Assembly: GCA_900215285.1 (NCBI GenBank)
Contig: OCMG01000004.1
Location: 1,844,001 to 1,908,000 of the forward strand
From: Ensifer adhaerens
GTDB taxonomy: Bacteria; Pseudomonadota; Alphaproteobacteria; Rhizobiales; Rhizobiaceae
Reading direction: 5' to 3'
Length of the DNA: 64,000 bases
Positions 48,002 to 55,668 of the stretch are shown here, piece by piece. Within the stretch, counting starts at the first letter, position 1; each line of letters opens with the position of its first letter. The notes beneath the pieces are model-generated. The model was not told the DNA's origin, did not search any database, and saw only the letters and a program-made list of their open reading frames with translations. The translations under genes were made by a program, and so were the position numbers.

Positions 48002-48041
48002 GGGCCTCGCGCTTTAGCCGGCGCGGGGCCCTTTCTGTTTT
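48002..48041. terminator. Terminator shared by convergent genes
   Basis: GGGCCTCGCGC at 48002-48012 pairs with GCGCGGGGCCC at 48021-48031 (one G-T pair), followed on the plus strand by TTTCTGTTTT. The loop contains the stop codon of the pseudouridine synthase gene. Confidence 0.8.
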
Positions 48042-48838
48042 GCGGCGATGGCGTTGCGCAGCATCTGTAGCTCGTCACCGGTCAGCGCGCGGACCTCGCC
48101 CTTGCCGAGTTCACCGAGCGGCAGATCGCCGATGGCGACGCGCACCAGCCGCAGCACCTCGATATCGAGCGTTTCCAGCATGCGGCGGATCTGTCGATTC
48201 TTGCCCTCGTCCAGCTCAATCTCCAGCCAGGCGTTTTTGACACCTTCGCGCAGGATGTCTGCGCGGCGGGCCTGAAGCACGTCGCCGTCATGCTCCACGC
48301 CGGTGATAAAGGCGGCGAGCTTTTCAGGCATGACAAGGCGGTCGATCTGGACGTGGTAGGTCTTCGGCACATGCGTTTCCGGATCGAGCAGGGCTTGAGC
48401 GAATTCCGTGTCGTTGGTGAAGAGCAGGAGGCCTTCGCTGGCCTTGTCGAGGCGTCCGATGGGTGAGAGATGCGCGTGGTCGAGATGTTTCAGGCAGTCA
48501 TACACGGTGGGGCGCCCTTGCGGGTCGTTTCGCGTCGTCATAAGCCCGCGCGGCTTGTTCAGCATGTAATAGGCGAAGGCTTCGGCGACAATCGGCTTGC
48601 CGTCCACGGCGATCTTCGAAGTGGCGAGGTCCACCCAGGTTTCAAGCTGTGTCGTCTTCCTGCCGTCCACGCTTACGCGGCCGGCCAGAACCAGTGCTTC
48701 AGCCTGCGTTCGCGAGCAGAAGCCGAGCTTGGAAAGCGCACGCGCCACGGTGACGCGCTTGCCGCCTGCTGCGGCCCCGGGGCGCGGCTCCGGCGGGCGG
48801 CGCGGGGCAGGCGGTTTCCTGTCGGCGGGCTTTCGCAT
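48014..48838 (-). CDS. RsuA/RluB-family rRNA pseudouridine synthase
   Basis: A 274-residue enzyme that isomerises a uridine in rRNA. A basic Pro/Arg/Lys-rich N-terminal extension precedes an S4 RNA-binding domain ([21 protein letters not shown], about residues 29-75) and the catalytic domain with the Asp nucleophile in [13 protein letters not shown] and the RluB/RsuA motif [12 protein letters not shown]. Target site (16S or 23S) is not certain, though it reads more like RluB. The ATG at 48838 follows AAGGA; the GTG at 48850 is less likely. It is divergent from prmB. Confidence 0.92.
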   Translation of the reverse strand: MRKPADRKPPAPRRPPEPRPGAAAGGKRVTVARALSKLGFCSRTQAEALVLAGRVSVDGRKTTQLETWVDLATSKIAVDGKPIVAEAFAYYMLNKPRGLMTTRNDPQGRPTVYDCLKHLDHAHLSPIGRLDKASEGLLLFTNDTEFAQALLDPETHVPKTYHVQIDRLVMPEKLAAFITGVEHDGDVLQARRADILREGVKNAWLEIELDEGKNRQIRRMLETLDIEVLRLVRVAIGDLPLGELGKGEVRALTGDELQMLRNAIAAKQKGPRAG

Positions 48839-48933
48839 TACGTCCTTCACAATATCATGCGACGGTTGACCCGTCTGACACGCTCACATAAAGCCTGAAG
48901 CACCTTATCGCCAAGCCGGCTGGATCAAAGACC

Positions 48934-49854
48934 ATGCAGAATTTCGATGACATCACCCGCGAGCTTGCCACGCTGCGCGACTATTGGCGTTATGCGATCT
49001 CGCGCTTCAATGCAGCGGACCTCAGCTACGGCCACGGCACGACGACGGCGGCGGACGATGCCGCCTTCCTGCTGCTCGATTCGCTCGATCTGCCGATCGA
49101 TGTGCTCGATCCGTTTCTCGATGCCCGCCTGCTGCCGGACGAGCGGCGGCTGCTGGCCGAGCGGATCGAGGAGCGCGTGACGAGCCGCAAGCCGTCTGCC
49201 TATCTCACCGGACGCTCCTATATCCAGGGCGTGCGCTTCCATGTCGATGAGCGTGTGATCGTGCCGCGCTCGCATATCGGCGAAATCCTCTTCACGGAGT
49301 ACGGCAGCGAGGAGGGCTCGTCCTTCCTGCCGGACCCGGAACTGGTTGAGAGCGCCGTCGATATCTGCACCGGCTCCGGCTGCCTTGCGGTGCTCGCCGC
49401 CAAGTTCTTCCCCTTTGCCTCCGTCGATGCGGTTGATCTTTCGGAAGACGCGCTGGAAGTGGCGAAGATCAATATCGACGAACACGATGTCGAGGATCAG
49501 GTGACGCTGCATCACGGCGACCTCTTCGAGCCGCTTGAGGGCCGCACCTACGACCTCATCATCACCAACCCGCCTTATGTAGATGCCGAAACCTTCGCGG
49601 CCTATCCGCCGGAATATCAGGCCGAGCCGGAAATGGCCCATACGGGCGGCGAAGACGGGCTCGATCTTGTGCGCGTCATCCTGGCGGAAGCGCCGAAACA
49701 CCTGAACCCGGGTGGCGGGCTGCTCTGCGAGATCGGTTCTGGCCGGGATATTCTGGAGGCGGAGTTCCCGCATCTGGAGTTCCTGTGGATCGAGACGGAG
49801 AATGCGCCGGATTCGGTGTTCTGGATCACGGCGGAGGCGCTCGGGGTGGAGTGA
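48934..49854 (+). CDS. prmB: Ribosomal protein L3 N5-glutamine methyltransferase PrmB
   Basis: A 306-residue HemK/PrmA-type methyltransferase that modifies a glutamine. The SAM-binding motif is DICTGSGCLAVLAA and the catalytic NPPY is in DLIITNPPYVDAETFAAYP. The N-terminal helical domain and HTGGEDGLDLVRVIL match PrmB, which methylates ribosomal protein L3, rather than PrmC. It is divergent from the rRNA pseudouridine synthase gene, another ribosome-maturation enzyme. Confidence 0.93.
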   Translation: MQNFDDITRELATLRDYWRYAISRFNAADLSYGHGTTTAADDAAFLLLDSLDLPIDVLDPFLDARLLPDERRLLAERIEERVTSRKPSAYLTGRSYIQGVRFHVDERVIVPRSHIGEILFTEYGSEEGSSFLPDPELVESAVDICTGSGCLAVLAAKFFPFASVDAVDLSEDALEVAKINIDEHDVEDQVTLHHGDLFEPLEGRTYDLIITNPPYVDAETFAAYPPEYQAEPEMAHTGGEDGLDLVRVILAEAPKHLNPGGGLLCEIGSGRDILEAEFPHLEFLWIETENAPDSVFWITAEALGVE

Positions 49855-49879
49855 GGTCGAAAGAAGACCTCTCCCACTC

Positions 49880-49896
49880 TCCCCTTGTGGGGGAGA
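49880..49896. repeat. Short GC-rich palindrome
   Basis: CTCCCC at 49880-49885 and GGGGAG at 49891-49896 form a short hairpin 25 bases after the prmB stop. Similar CTCCCC/GGGGAG elements are scattered in rhizobial intergenic regions. No T-tract follows. Confidence 0.4.
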
Positions 49897-50052
49897 TGGC
49901 GGCACCCAGACGGAGGAAGCTGCAATCGCCGAAGCCCGCGGCGGAACGGATATTTCCACCGCGCTGTACCACCTTCCGGCCCCTCCACCTTGCAAACGCA
50001 CGCCCACTCTGGTCTGTCTCCCACCTCAAACAGATCAACGTCCGGTCGCATC

Positions 50053-51225
50053 ATGCTCAAAGACTTCTCTCCGCAAGCTTTCACCATGGGCCTGCTTGCC
50101 GCTTTCGTGGGCTTTGCCAGTTCCTTTGCCGTCATCCTGCACGGGCTGACGGTGGTGGGCGCGACACCGGGGCAAGCGGCGTCGGGGCTTGCGGCGCTCT
50201 CGGTGGCCATGGGCGTTCTCGGCATCATTCTTTCGGTGTGGACGCGGATGCCGGTATCGGTCGCGTGGTCGACACCAGGCGCAGCGCTGCTGGCGGGCAC
50301 CGGAGCCGTGGCCGGCGGTTTCAGCGTGGCGGTCGGGGCGTTTCTGGCGGCGGCTGTGCTGGTCGTGCTGGCCGGACTGTTGCGGCCGGTCGGCAATGCG
50401 GTGACGAAGATCCCGCAGGCGGTGGCCAGCGCCATGCTGGCCGGCGTGCTGATGGAACTGTGCTTTGCGCCGGTCAAGGCCGTGGCGGCATTTCCGGTGG
50501 CGGGGCTGATCATCTTTGCGGCCTGGGCGATCGCAGGCGCATGGAACCGGCTGATGGCGGTGCCTGCGGCACTTCTCGCATTCGCAGCGATCACCGTCTA
50601 TCAGTTTCCCGCCGGCGCCTTTGCCAGTCTGCCGGCCGCCAGTCTGCCGTTTGAATGGGTGATGCCCGGCTTCACCTGGCAATCGATGATTTCCATCGCC
50701 GTGCCGCTCTTCTTCGTCACCATGGCGTCGCAGAACATTCCCGGCATCACGGTGTTGAAGGTGAACGGCTTTGAGCCGCCGCCAGGGCGGCTGTTCGCCG
50801 GCACGGGCATCATGTCCATCCTGGCGGCGCCCTTCGGCGGGCATGGCGTTTGTCTGGCCGCGATCACGGCCTCGATGTGCGCGGGGCCGGATGCGCATCC
50901 GGAGTCGCGTCGGCGCTACTGGTCGGCCATCATGGCGGGCATTTTCTATATACTTTTCGGTCTCTTCACGGGGTTGATCACATGGTTCGTGGCGCAGGCG
51001 CAGCCGATCCTGATCGAGGCGGTTGCCGGTCTGGCGCTGTTCGGTGCCTTCTCCGCTTCGGCAAGCGCGGCGTTCAAGGACCCGGACACGCGCGAGGCGG
51101 CGGCCGTTACCTTCATGGTGACGGCCTCCGGCCAGAGCTTTGCAGGCGTCTCCGGCGCATTCTGGGGACTGCTGGCGGGGATTGCGGTTCATGTCGTCAG
51201 GACGCTGGTCACGCGGCGAACCTGA
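50053..51225 (+). CDS. BenE-family (benzoate/H+ symporter-like) transporter
   Basis: A 390-residue membrane protein with about 11-12 hydrophobic segments of the BenE family. Landmarks are MPVSVAWSTPGAALLAGTG, KIPQAVASAMLAGVLMELCFAPV, MASQNIPGITVLKVNG and FGGHGVCLAAITASMCAGPDAHP. Characterised members take up benzoate with a proton, but no aromatic-degradation genes are adjacent, so the substrate is open. The frame is open to 49885; the ATG at 50053 (MLKDFSPQ) fits family starts, although its ribosome-binding site is weak. Confidence 0.9.
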   Translation: MLKDFSPQAFTMGLLAAFVGFASSFAVILHGLTVVGATPGQAASGLAALSVAMGVLGIILSVWTRMPVSVAWSTPGAALLAGTGAVAGGFSVAVGAFLAAAVLVVLAGLLRPVGNAVTKIPQAVASAMLAGVLMELCFAPVKAVAAFPVAGLIIFAAWAIAGAWNRLMAVPAALLAFAAITVYQFPAGAFASLPAASLPFEWVMPGFTWQSMISIAVPLFFVTMASQNIPGITVLKVNGFEPPPGRLFAGTGIMSILAAPFGGHGVCLAAITASMCAGPDAHPESRRRYWSAIMAGIFYILFGLFTGLITWFVAQAQPILIEAVAGLALFGAFSASASAAFKDPDTREAAAVTFMVTASGQSFAGVSGAFWGLLAGIAVHVVRTLVTRRT

Positions 51226-51235
51226 TCATCCGGAG

Positions 51236-52147
51236 CTACCAGGACCATGCCGGAGACGGTTGCGCTTTCAGTGATGTCTGCAGGCGCTGGGGCAAGGCCT
51301 CGAAAAAGGTGAAACCAGTCTGCTGTTCGACGGTTTTGACCGCCACGCGGAATTTCGGATCCGAATAGGCTTCGTCGCAGTGTCTGGCGTTGGGGATCAG
51401 GAAGGCCATCGCGCGTTTGTCGCGCGGCGCGTAGACAACCTTGAAATAGGCGTCGGGTACTGCAAGCTGAGTTCCCTGCTTGTCTTTCACCACATCGCCA
51501 ATGGCTTTCAGCTTTCCAGCATAGACCGGACCTGTGAAAACGATGAGCCTCTGACGGGTGTTGACCAGATTGCGCAGGGATACTTCCAGTTCTTTCCAGA
51601 TTCCGCGATTGAAGCAGGCGCCGACCTGCGGCCCCATATTCGACATGACGAAGGTCTGGTCCTGCATCGCCTGATCGGCGCTGAAATCGCCCGCCGGAAC
51701 CTGATGACCGCGATCGAAGCCTGAATTGCGGTAGTCTTCGAGCGTTGAGGAATAATCCTCGACAGTCTTGTCGACCGAGAACCTGTTGCTGCGTTCAGCC
51801 TCCGTCCCCAGCTCGTCGGTCGTGATGTCCTCCGCGACCCAGTCGGGGATGCGGGTGATGGCATTCAGGCGTACGGCAAAGCCCTTGCCGTAGCACTTGT
51901 AGAGGACGGCCGGAGCCTTGTCGCCGTCCGCCGGGGGAGCCGGCTTCAGGCCGTTGGCATATACATAATCGCGCTCGTTGGCCCCATCGCGACCATCCGG
52001 TACACCGACCGGATCGAAGATGTCCGCGCATTCCAGGAGATCCGCGGGCGGAGCAAGGTTCGCTGCCCGTGTCGCGCAGCCGAATGGCCCGAACGGGACG
52101 ATGCCGAGGATAACGCCGAGGAGGAGAGCAACTGTTCGCCTTGTCAT
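51236..52147 (-). CDS. Exported DNA/RNA non-specific endonuclease
   Basis: A 303-residue NUC1-family nuclease. An N-terminal signal peptide or lipoprotein-like leader (hydrophobic to about residue 28, with GCATRA) is followed by the nuclease domain. The active-site motif DRGHQVPAGDF (about residues 146-156) carries the catalytic His, and NMGPQVGACFNRGIWKELE contains the metal-ligand Asn region. It should cleave DNA and RNA in the periplasm or outside. It starts two bases after the stop of a membrane-protein gene, as the last gene of a three-gene operon. Confidence 0.9.
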   Translation of the reverse strand: MTRRTVALLLGVILGIVPFGPFGCATRAANLAPPADLLECADIFDPVGVPDGRDGANERDYVYANGLKPAPPADGDKAPAVLYKCYGKGFAVRLNAITRIPDWVAEDITTDELGTEAERSNRFSVDKTVEDYSSTLEDYRNSGFDRGHQVPAGDFSADQAMQDQTFVMSNMGPQVGACFNRGIWKELEVSLRNLVNTRQRLIVFTGPVYAGKLKAIGDVVKDKQGTQLAVPDAYFKVVYAPRDKRAMAFLIPNARHCDEAYSDPKFRVAVKTVEQQTGFTFFEALPQRLQTSLKAQPSPAWSW

Positions 52148-52149
52148 CG

Positions 52150-52635
52150 TCAGCCCGCCTGTCCGCCGTCACGATTGCGACCGCGGTTGCGGGGACGTTG
52201 CGGACTGCCCCCGGCATTGGCGCCATCGTCGCCGTTGCCGCTCTCGCCGCCATCGGCTTTGTCGGGCGCAGCCTGCCGGCTCACTGGCGCGGCGGTGCTG
52301 CCCGAAGAAATGGTCTTCGATCCCAGATAGGACACACCGCTGATGCCCAGGAGCATCAAGGTGCCGTTCGGCACATCGATCAGATAGCCGGTCTCGAGCG
52401 ACAGCACGAAGTAAAGACCCGCGACGACAAAGGTGAAGACCAGGAACTGGAAGCGGCTGAGGCTTGCCTTCATCTGCAACCTGCCGGCTCCATCGGTCGA
52501 GACCTCGGTCAGCAAGTTGGAAAGGTCGATCCTCCGCGTCCATATCAGCCTGACGACGGCCAGACCAATCGCGAGAATGATGACCGCGACGACGATGGCG
52601 ATGAGCAGGGCAATGAATTGCGGATTGAGCAACAT
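52150..52635 (-). CDS. Membrane protein of nuclease operon (second gene)
   Basis: A 161-residue protein with membrane helices at about residues 7-30 and 64-82, and perhaps a third at 91-105. The C-terminal tail (about residues 110-161) is hydrophilic and Gly/Asn/Arg/Asp-rich. I do not recognise the family. Its ATG shares one base with the stop of the upstream gene (TAATG), and its stop lies two bases before the nuclease start, so all three are translationally coupled. Confidence 0.8.
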   Translation of the reverse strand: MLLNPQFIALLIAIVVAVIILAIGLAVVRLIWTRRIDLSNLLTEVSTDGAGRLQMKASLSRFQFLVFTFVVAGLYFVLSLETGYLIDVPNGTLMLLGISGVSYLGSKTISSGSTAAPVSRQAAPDKADGGESGNGDDGANAGGSPQRPRNRGRNRDGGQAG

Positions 52636-52979
52636 TATGGGTTTCCCCGGACAAAAGTGAATTTTCGAAAGAGGTAGAAGGCATTGCTGCCGCCAATCGC
52701 CGCCAGCAATTCGGAGCGCAGGTCATCGGGAATGTCCGGCATGACGCCATCGGGGGCCCCCTTGGCAAGGCCATAGCTGAAATAGGCGAGGCCTGCGAAC
52801 AGGGTGATCCCCAGCAGGAAAAGCCGCTCCGGTTGCGCCGCTCCCTCATCGAGAGAGGGCACGAGAAGTCCGCGCATGTCGATCGTTCCGTTCAACAACT
52901 GGACAAAAACCACGGCAGCCATGAGTCCGATCACGCCGACCAATGCCATGGTGACAATCAAGGAGGCATCCGCAATCAT
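52635..52979 (-). CDS. Membrane protein of nuclease operon (first gene)
   Basis: A 114-residue protein with membrane helices at about residues 6-28 and 49-70, then an amphipathic C-terminal part (PDIPDDLRSELLAAIGGSNAF). Family not recognised. The frame opens at 53006, but AGGGG precedes the ATG at 52979 by nine bases. It is the promoter-proximal gene of the operon ending in the exported nuclease. Confidence 0.78.
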   Translation of the reverse strand: MIADASLIVTMALVGVIGLMAAVVFVQLLNGTIDMRGLLVPSLDEGAAQPERLFLLGITLFAGLAYFSYGLAKGAPDGVMPDIPDDLRSELLAAIGGSNAFYLFRKFTFVRGNP

Positions 52980-53108
52980 GGCGCTAAACCCCTGTCGAAA
53001 ATGCAACTATACAGATAATTTTTCATGGTTGCAATCTAGAGTTCTGATTGTTGCCGCGCATTCAAGCGCCTGCGAGATCGGCATGTTGCGGAAAATTTGA
53101 TCAAGCAC

Positions 53109-53137
53109 TTGCCAATTTCGCGGGCAGCGGTTATACG
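53109..53137 (+). promoter_or_regulatory. Predicted promoter of leuL-leuA
   Basis: TTGCCA at 53109-53114 and TATACG at 53132-53137 are separated by exactly 17 bases. The expected transcript start, 53143-53145, coincides with the ATG of the leader peptide, which has no ribosome-binding site. The -35 hexamer is the same as that proposed for trpL. Confidence 0.65.
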
Positions 53138-53144
53138 CAGCCCC

Positions 53145-53270
53145 ATGACGCAGACATTGAAGAAATTCTCGAACGAAATCGCCCGCGGCCATCAGGCCAT
53201 GCGGAGCCGTTCGGCTGCCGTCAAATCGCTTCTTCTTCTCGGCCTTACGCGCGGTTGCCGGGTCCTCTGA
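53145..53270 (+). CDS. Predicted leucine leader peptide of leuA
   Basis: A 41-residue frame containing the run Ser-Leu-Leu-Leu-Leu-Gly-Leu, coded CTT CTT CTT CTC GGC CTT at 53229-53246. It ends in a TGA at 53268-53270, 161 bases before leuA. No ribosome-binding site precedes the ATG; the promoter position suggests leaderless translation. An in-frame ATG at 53199 would give a 23-residue version. The Leu run, the stop position inside a pairing element and the location upstream of a leucine biosynthetic gene support a leader peptide rather than a protein-coding gene. Confidence 0.82.
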   Translation: MTQTLKKFSNEIARGHQAMRSRSAAVKSLLLLGLTRGCRVL

Positions 53271-53434
53271 AGAAGCGCCCGGCGGCCGAAAGACCGCCTC
53301 GGGCTCTCAAATCGCTTCTTCGCAATCACCCCATGAACTGAATTTCGGGCCGTTTTGCCCGCATTCGTGTATCGCCAAAACTGCGCCCGTGCGCTAAGAG
53401 CGATCGCGACTGGAAGTTTCGAGAAGAAGCGATG
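53221..53434 (+). promoter_or_regulatory. Predicted leucine-responsive translational attenuator of leuA
   Basis: Four elements alternate. R1 TCAAATCGCTTCTTC (53221-53235) covers the first Leu codons. R2 GAAGAAGCG (53269-53277) overlaps the leader stop. R3 (53307-53321) is an exact 15-base copy of R1. R4 GAAGAAGCGAT (53423-53433) is the leuA ribosome-binding site plus the first bases of its ATG. R2 can pair with R1 or R3, and R4 with R3 over 11 bases. Local hairpins lie between R2 and R3 (53277-53304) and between R3 and R4 (53346-53361). No T-tract follows any stem, so the switch should act on translation. Confidence 0.78.
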
Positions 53435-55132
53435 ATCAAGCAGACCTACCATCCCCAGGACGGCATGCCCAACGCGGCCGTGAAGTATCAGCCTTATCCG
53501 CAGATCAGCTTGCCGGACCGTACATGGCCGTCAAAGACCATCGTAACGCCGCCGATCTGGTGCTCGGTCGATCTGCGCGACGGCAATCAGGCGCTCATCA
53601 ACCCGATGGGCCACGATCGCAAGGCGCGGATGTTCCAGTTGCTGCTCGACATGGGCTTCAAGGAAATCGAGATCGGTTTCCCCTCCGCCTCGCAGACCGA
53701 TTTTGACTTCGCCCGCTGGTGCGTGGAAGAGGGCGGCGTGCCGGAGGATGTGTCGCTGCAGGTGCTGGTCCAGTGCCGTCCGGAACTGATCACGCGCACC
53801 TTCGAGGCGTTGGAAGGCGCCACCAAGCCGATCGTGCATTTCTATAATTCGACGTCGGAACTGCAGCGCCGCGTGGTGTTCGGCAAGGATGTCGCCGGCA
53901 TCAAGCAGATTGCAGTCGATGCCGCCAAGATGATCCGCGACATGGCCGAGAAGGCCGGCGGCGGTTTCCGGTTCGAATATTCGCCGGAGAGCTTCACGGG
54001 CACCGAACTCGAAGTGGCGCTGGAAATCTCCAATGCCGTCATCGAGGTCATGCAGCCGACGCCGGACAACAAGTTGATCCTGAACCTGCCCGCCACCGTC
54101 GAAATGGCGACGCCGAACATCTATGCCGACCAGATCGAGTGGATGTGCCGCAATATTCACGATCGCGGCAATGTCATCGTCTCGCTGCATCCGCATAACG
54201 ACCGTGGCACGGGCATCGCTGCCACCGAACTCGGCCTGATGGCCGGCGCGGATCGCGTCGAGGGCACGCTGTTCGGTAATGGCGAGCGCACGGGCAATGT
54301 CGACATCGTGACGCTGGCGCTGAACATGTTCACGCAAGGGGTCGATCCGAAGCTCGACTGCTCCGACATCGAGCGGATCAAGGCCGTCTATGAGTATTCC
54401 AACGAGCTGAAGATCCCGGAACGTCACCCTTATGTCGGCGAACTGGTCTACACGGCCTTCTCCGGCTCGCATCAGGATGCGATCAACAAGGGCATGAAGG
54501 CGATCAAGGTCGCCAACAAGCCGCAATGGGAAGTGCCTTACCTGCCGATCGACCCGCAGGACGTCGGCCGTTCCTACGAAGCGATCATCCGCATCAACTC
54601 ACAGTCGGGCAAGGGCGGCATCGCCTATATCATGCAGGAAGACTACGGCATCAACCTGCCGCGCAACCTGCAGGTCGAGTACCGCGACGAAATTCAGCGG
54701 ATCACCGACGAAGAGGGCGTGGAAGTTCAGCCAAAGCGCATCTACGATCACTTTATCGAGCGCTACGTGACGCAGCCTGGCGCGCGGCTGAAATTCGTCG
54801 ATCACCATTCCTATGTCGATCCGGCGCATCCGGGCCTGCGCATCGTGGCTGCCGAGATCACCGACAAGGGTGAGAAGAAGCGGATCGAGGGCAGGGGTAC
54901 CGGGCCGATCGACGGCTTCGTCAATGCGCTCTCGACCTATCTCGGTTTCGAGATGACGGTGAACGACTATTCCGAGCACTCGCTCCAGCACGGCTCGAAT
55001 GCGTCCGCGATCTCCTATGTCGAAGTCTCCGCCAAGGGTAAGAAGCTCTTTGGCGCGGGCATTAACACGAATATCGTGACCTCTTCCCTTGAGGCGATCG
55101 TCTCGGCGGCGAACCGGTTCGTATCGGAGTAA
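53432..55132 (+). CDS. leuA: 2-isopropylmalate synthase
   Basis: A 566-residue enzyme of the long LeuA type that condenses acetyl-CoA with 2-ketoisovalerate, the first committed step of leucine synthesis. The HMGL-like catalytic domain opens with WCSVDLRDGNQALI, has the metal-binding SLHPHNDRGTGIAATELG and GNGERTGNVDIVTL. The C-terminal LeuA dimer/allosteric domain (about residues 430-560) should mediate leucine feedback. Its ribosome-binding site GAGAAGAAGC is weak and is part of the upstream leader switch. Confidence 0.96.
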   Translation: MIKQTYHPQDGMPNAAVKYQPYPQISLPDRTWPSKTIVTPPIWCSVDLRDGNQALINPMGHDRKARMFQLLLDMGFKEIEIGFPSASQTDFDFARWCVEEGGVPEDVSLQVLVQCRPELITRTFEALEGATKPIVHFYNSTSELQRRVVFGKDVAGIKQIAVDAAKMIRDMAEKAGGGFRFEYSPESFTGTELEVALEISNAVIEVMQPTPDNKLILNLPATVEMATPNIYADQIEWMCRNIHDRGNVIVSLHPHNDRGTGIAATELGLMAGADRVEGTLFGNGERTGNVDIVTLALNMFTQGVDPKLDCSDIERIKAVYEYSNELKIPERHPYVGELVYTAFSGSHQDAINKGMKAIKVANKPQWEVPYLPIDPQDVGRSYEAIIRINSQSGKGGIAYIMQEDYGINLPRNLQVEYRDEIQRITDEEGVEVQPKRIYDHFIERYVTQPGARLKFVDHHSYVDPAHPGLRIVAAEITDKGEKKRIEGRGTGPIDGFVNALSTYLGFEMTVNDYSEHSLQHGSNASAISYVEVSAKGKKLFGAGINTNIVTSSLEAIVSAANRFVSE

Positions 55133-55141
55133 GGTGAGTGT

Positions 55142-55168
55142 GCCGCGTCCCTTTCCGGGGCACGCGGC
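55142..55168. terminator. Weak stem-loop after leuA
   Basis: GCCGCGT at 55142-55148 pairs with ACGCGGC at 55162-55168, with additional CC/GG pairing inside. It lies between convergent genes and has no T-tract. Confidence 0.35.
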
Positions 55169-55176
55169 GCTCATCG

Positions 55177-55374
55177 CTATCTCAGCGATTTCAGCAGGAT
55201 ATCGAGCAGAGTCGCGCCACCGATGGGCGCGACGAGCATGAGAACGAGATTGATGGCCACGATCCAGAACAGGGTCTTCTGTTCCCCGGCCGTCAATGCG
55301 GGTTTGCGGTCGGGAATTTTTTCGGGGTTGTTGCCCGGCCCAAATCCGTTTGTGTCCAGAAACACTGCATCCAC
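55177..55374 (-). CDS. Small single-helix membrane protein
   Basis: A 65-residue protein with a soluble Gly/Asn/Pro/Lys-rich N terminus and one membrane helix (LFWIVAINLVLMLVAPIGG, about residues 35-53). Family not recognised. GGAG lies three bases before its ATG, a slightly short spacing. It converges with leuA. It is accepted as a gene on coding character and the helix. Confidence 0.6.
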   Translation of the reverse strand: MDAVFLDTNGFGPGNNPEKIPDRKPALTAGEQKTLFWIVAINLVLMLVAPIGGATLLDILLKSLR

Positions 55375-55497
55375 TCCGTTTTTCCCGTCGTTCTACGGAA
55401 AGTGGAAGTCGCCGGATTTCGCTTGGTCATCCGGTTTGCTGCAGAGCGCTTTCGGCTTCCACTTTCGCTCGAACGTCTCTCAGCGTAGCATCAGGTC

Positions 55498-55662
55498 ATG
55501 GCGAAAACACAGCGCATGAAAAAGGGGCAGTTGCCGCAGAAGGTCTGCTTCGGCTGCGGGCGGCCTTTCGAATGGCGGCGGAAATGGGTGCGAGACTGGG
55601 ATGCTGTCCGCTATTGTTCCGATCGGTGCAGGCGTGGAAAAACGTTTGGTTCCCGCGCCTGA
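55498..55662 (+). CDS. DUF2256 small zinc-ribbon-like protein
   Basis: A 54-residue protein with four Cys at residues 17, 20, 40 and 44 in [14 protein letters not shown] and YCSDRCRRG. This matches DUF2256 closely. The CxxC/CxxxC spacing suggests zinc binding. Elsewhere DUF2256 genes often neighbour cryptochrome/photolyase-like genes, but none is here. It ends seven bases before the end of the convergent GGDEF-EAL gene. AGG lies two bases before the ATG, a tight ribosome-binding site. Function unknown. Confidence 0.85.
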   Translation: MAKTQRMKKGQLPQKVCFGCGRPFEWRRKWVRDWDAVRYCSDRCRRGKTFGSRA

Positions 55663-55668
55663 AGAGCC

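Noticed and set aside
49861..49960. Repeat-like sequence after prmB as a full mobile or RIME-type element
   Set aside because: Only a 6-bp palindrome is evident; boundaries and a second copy cannot be seen in this window.
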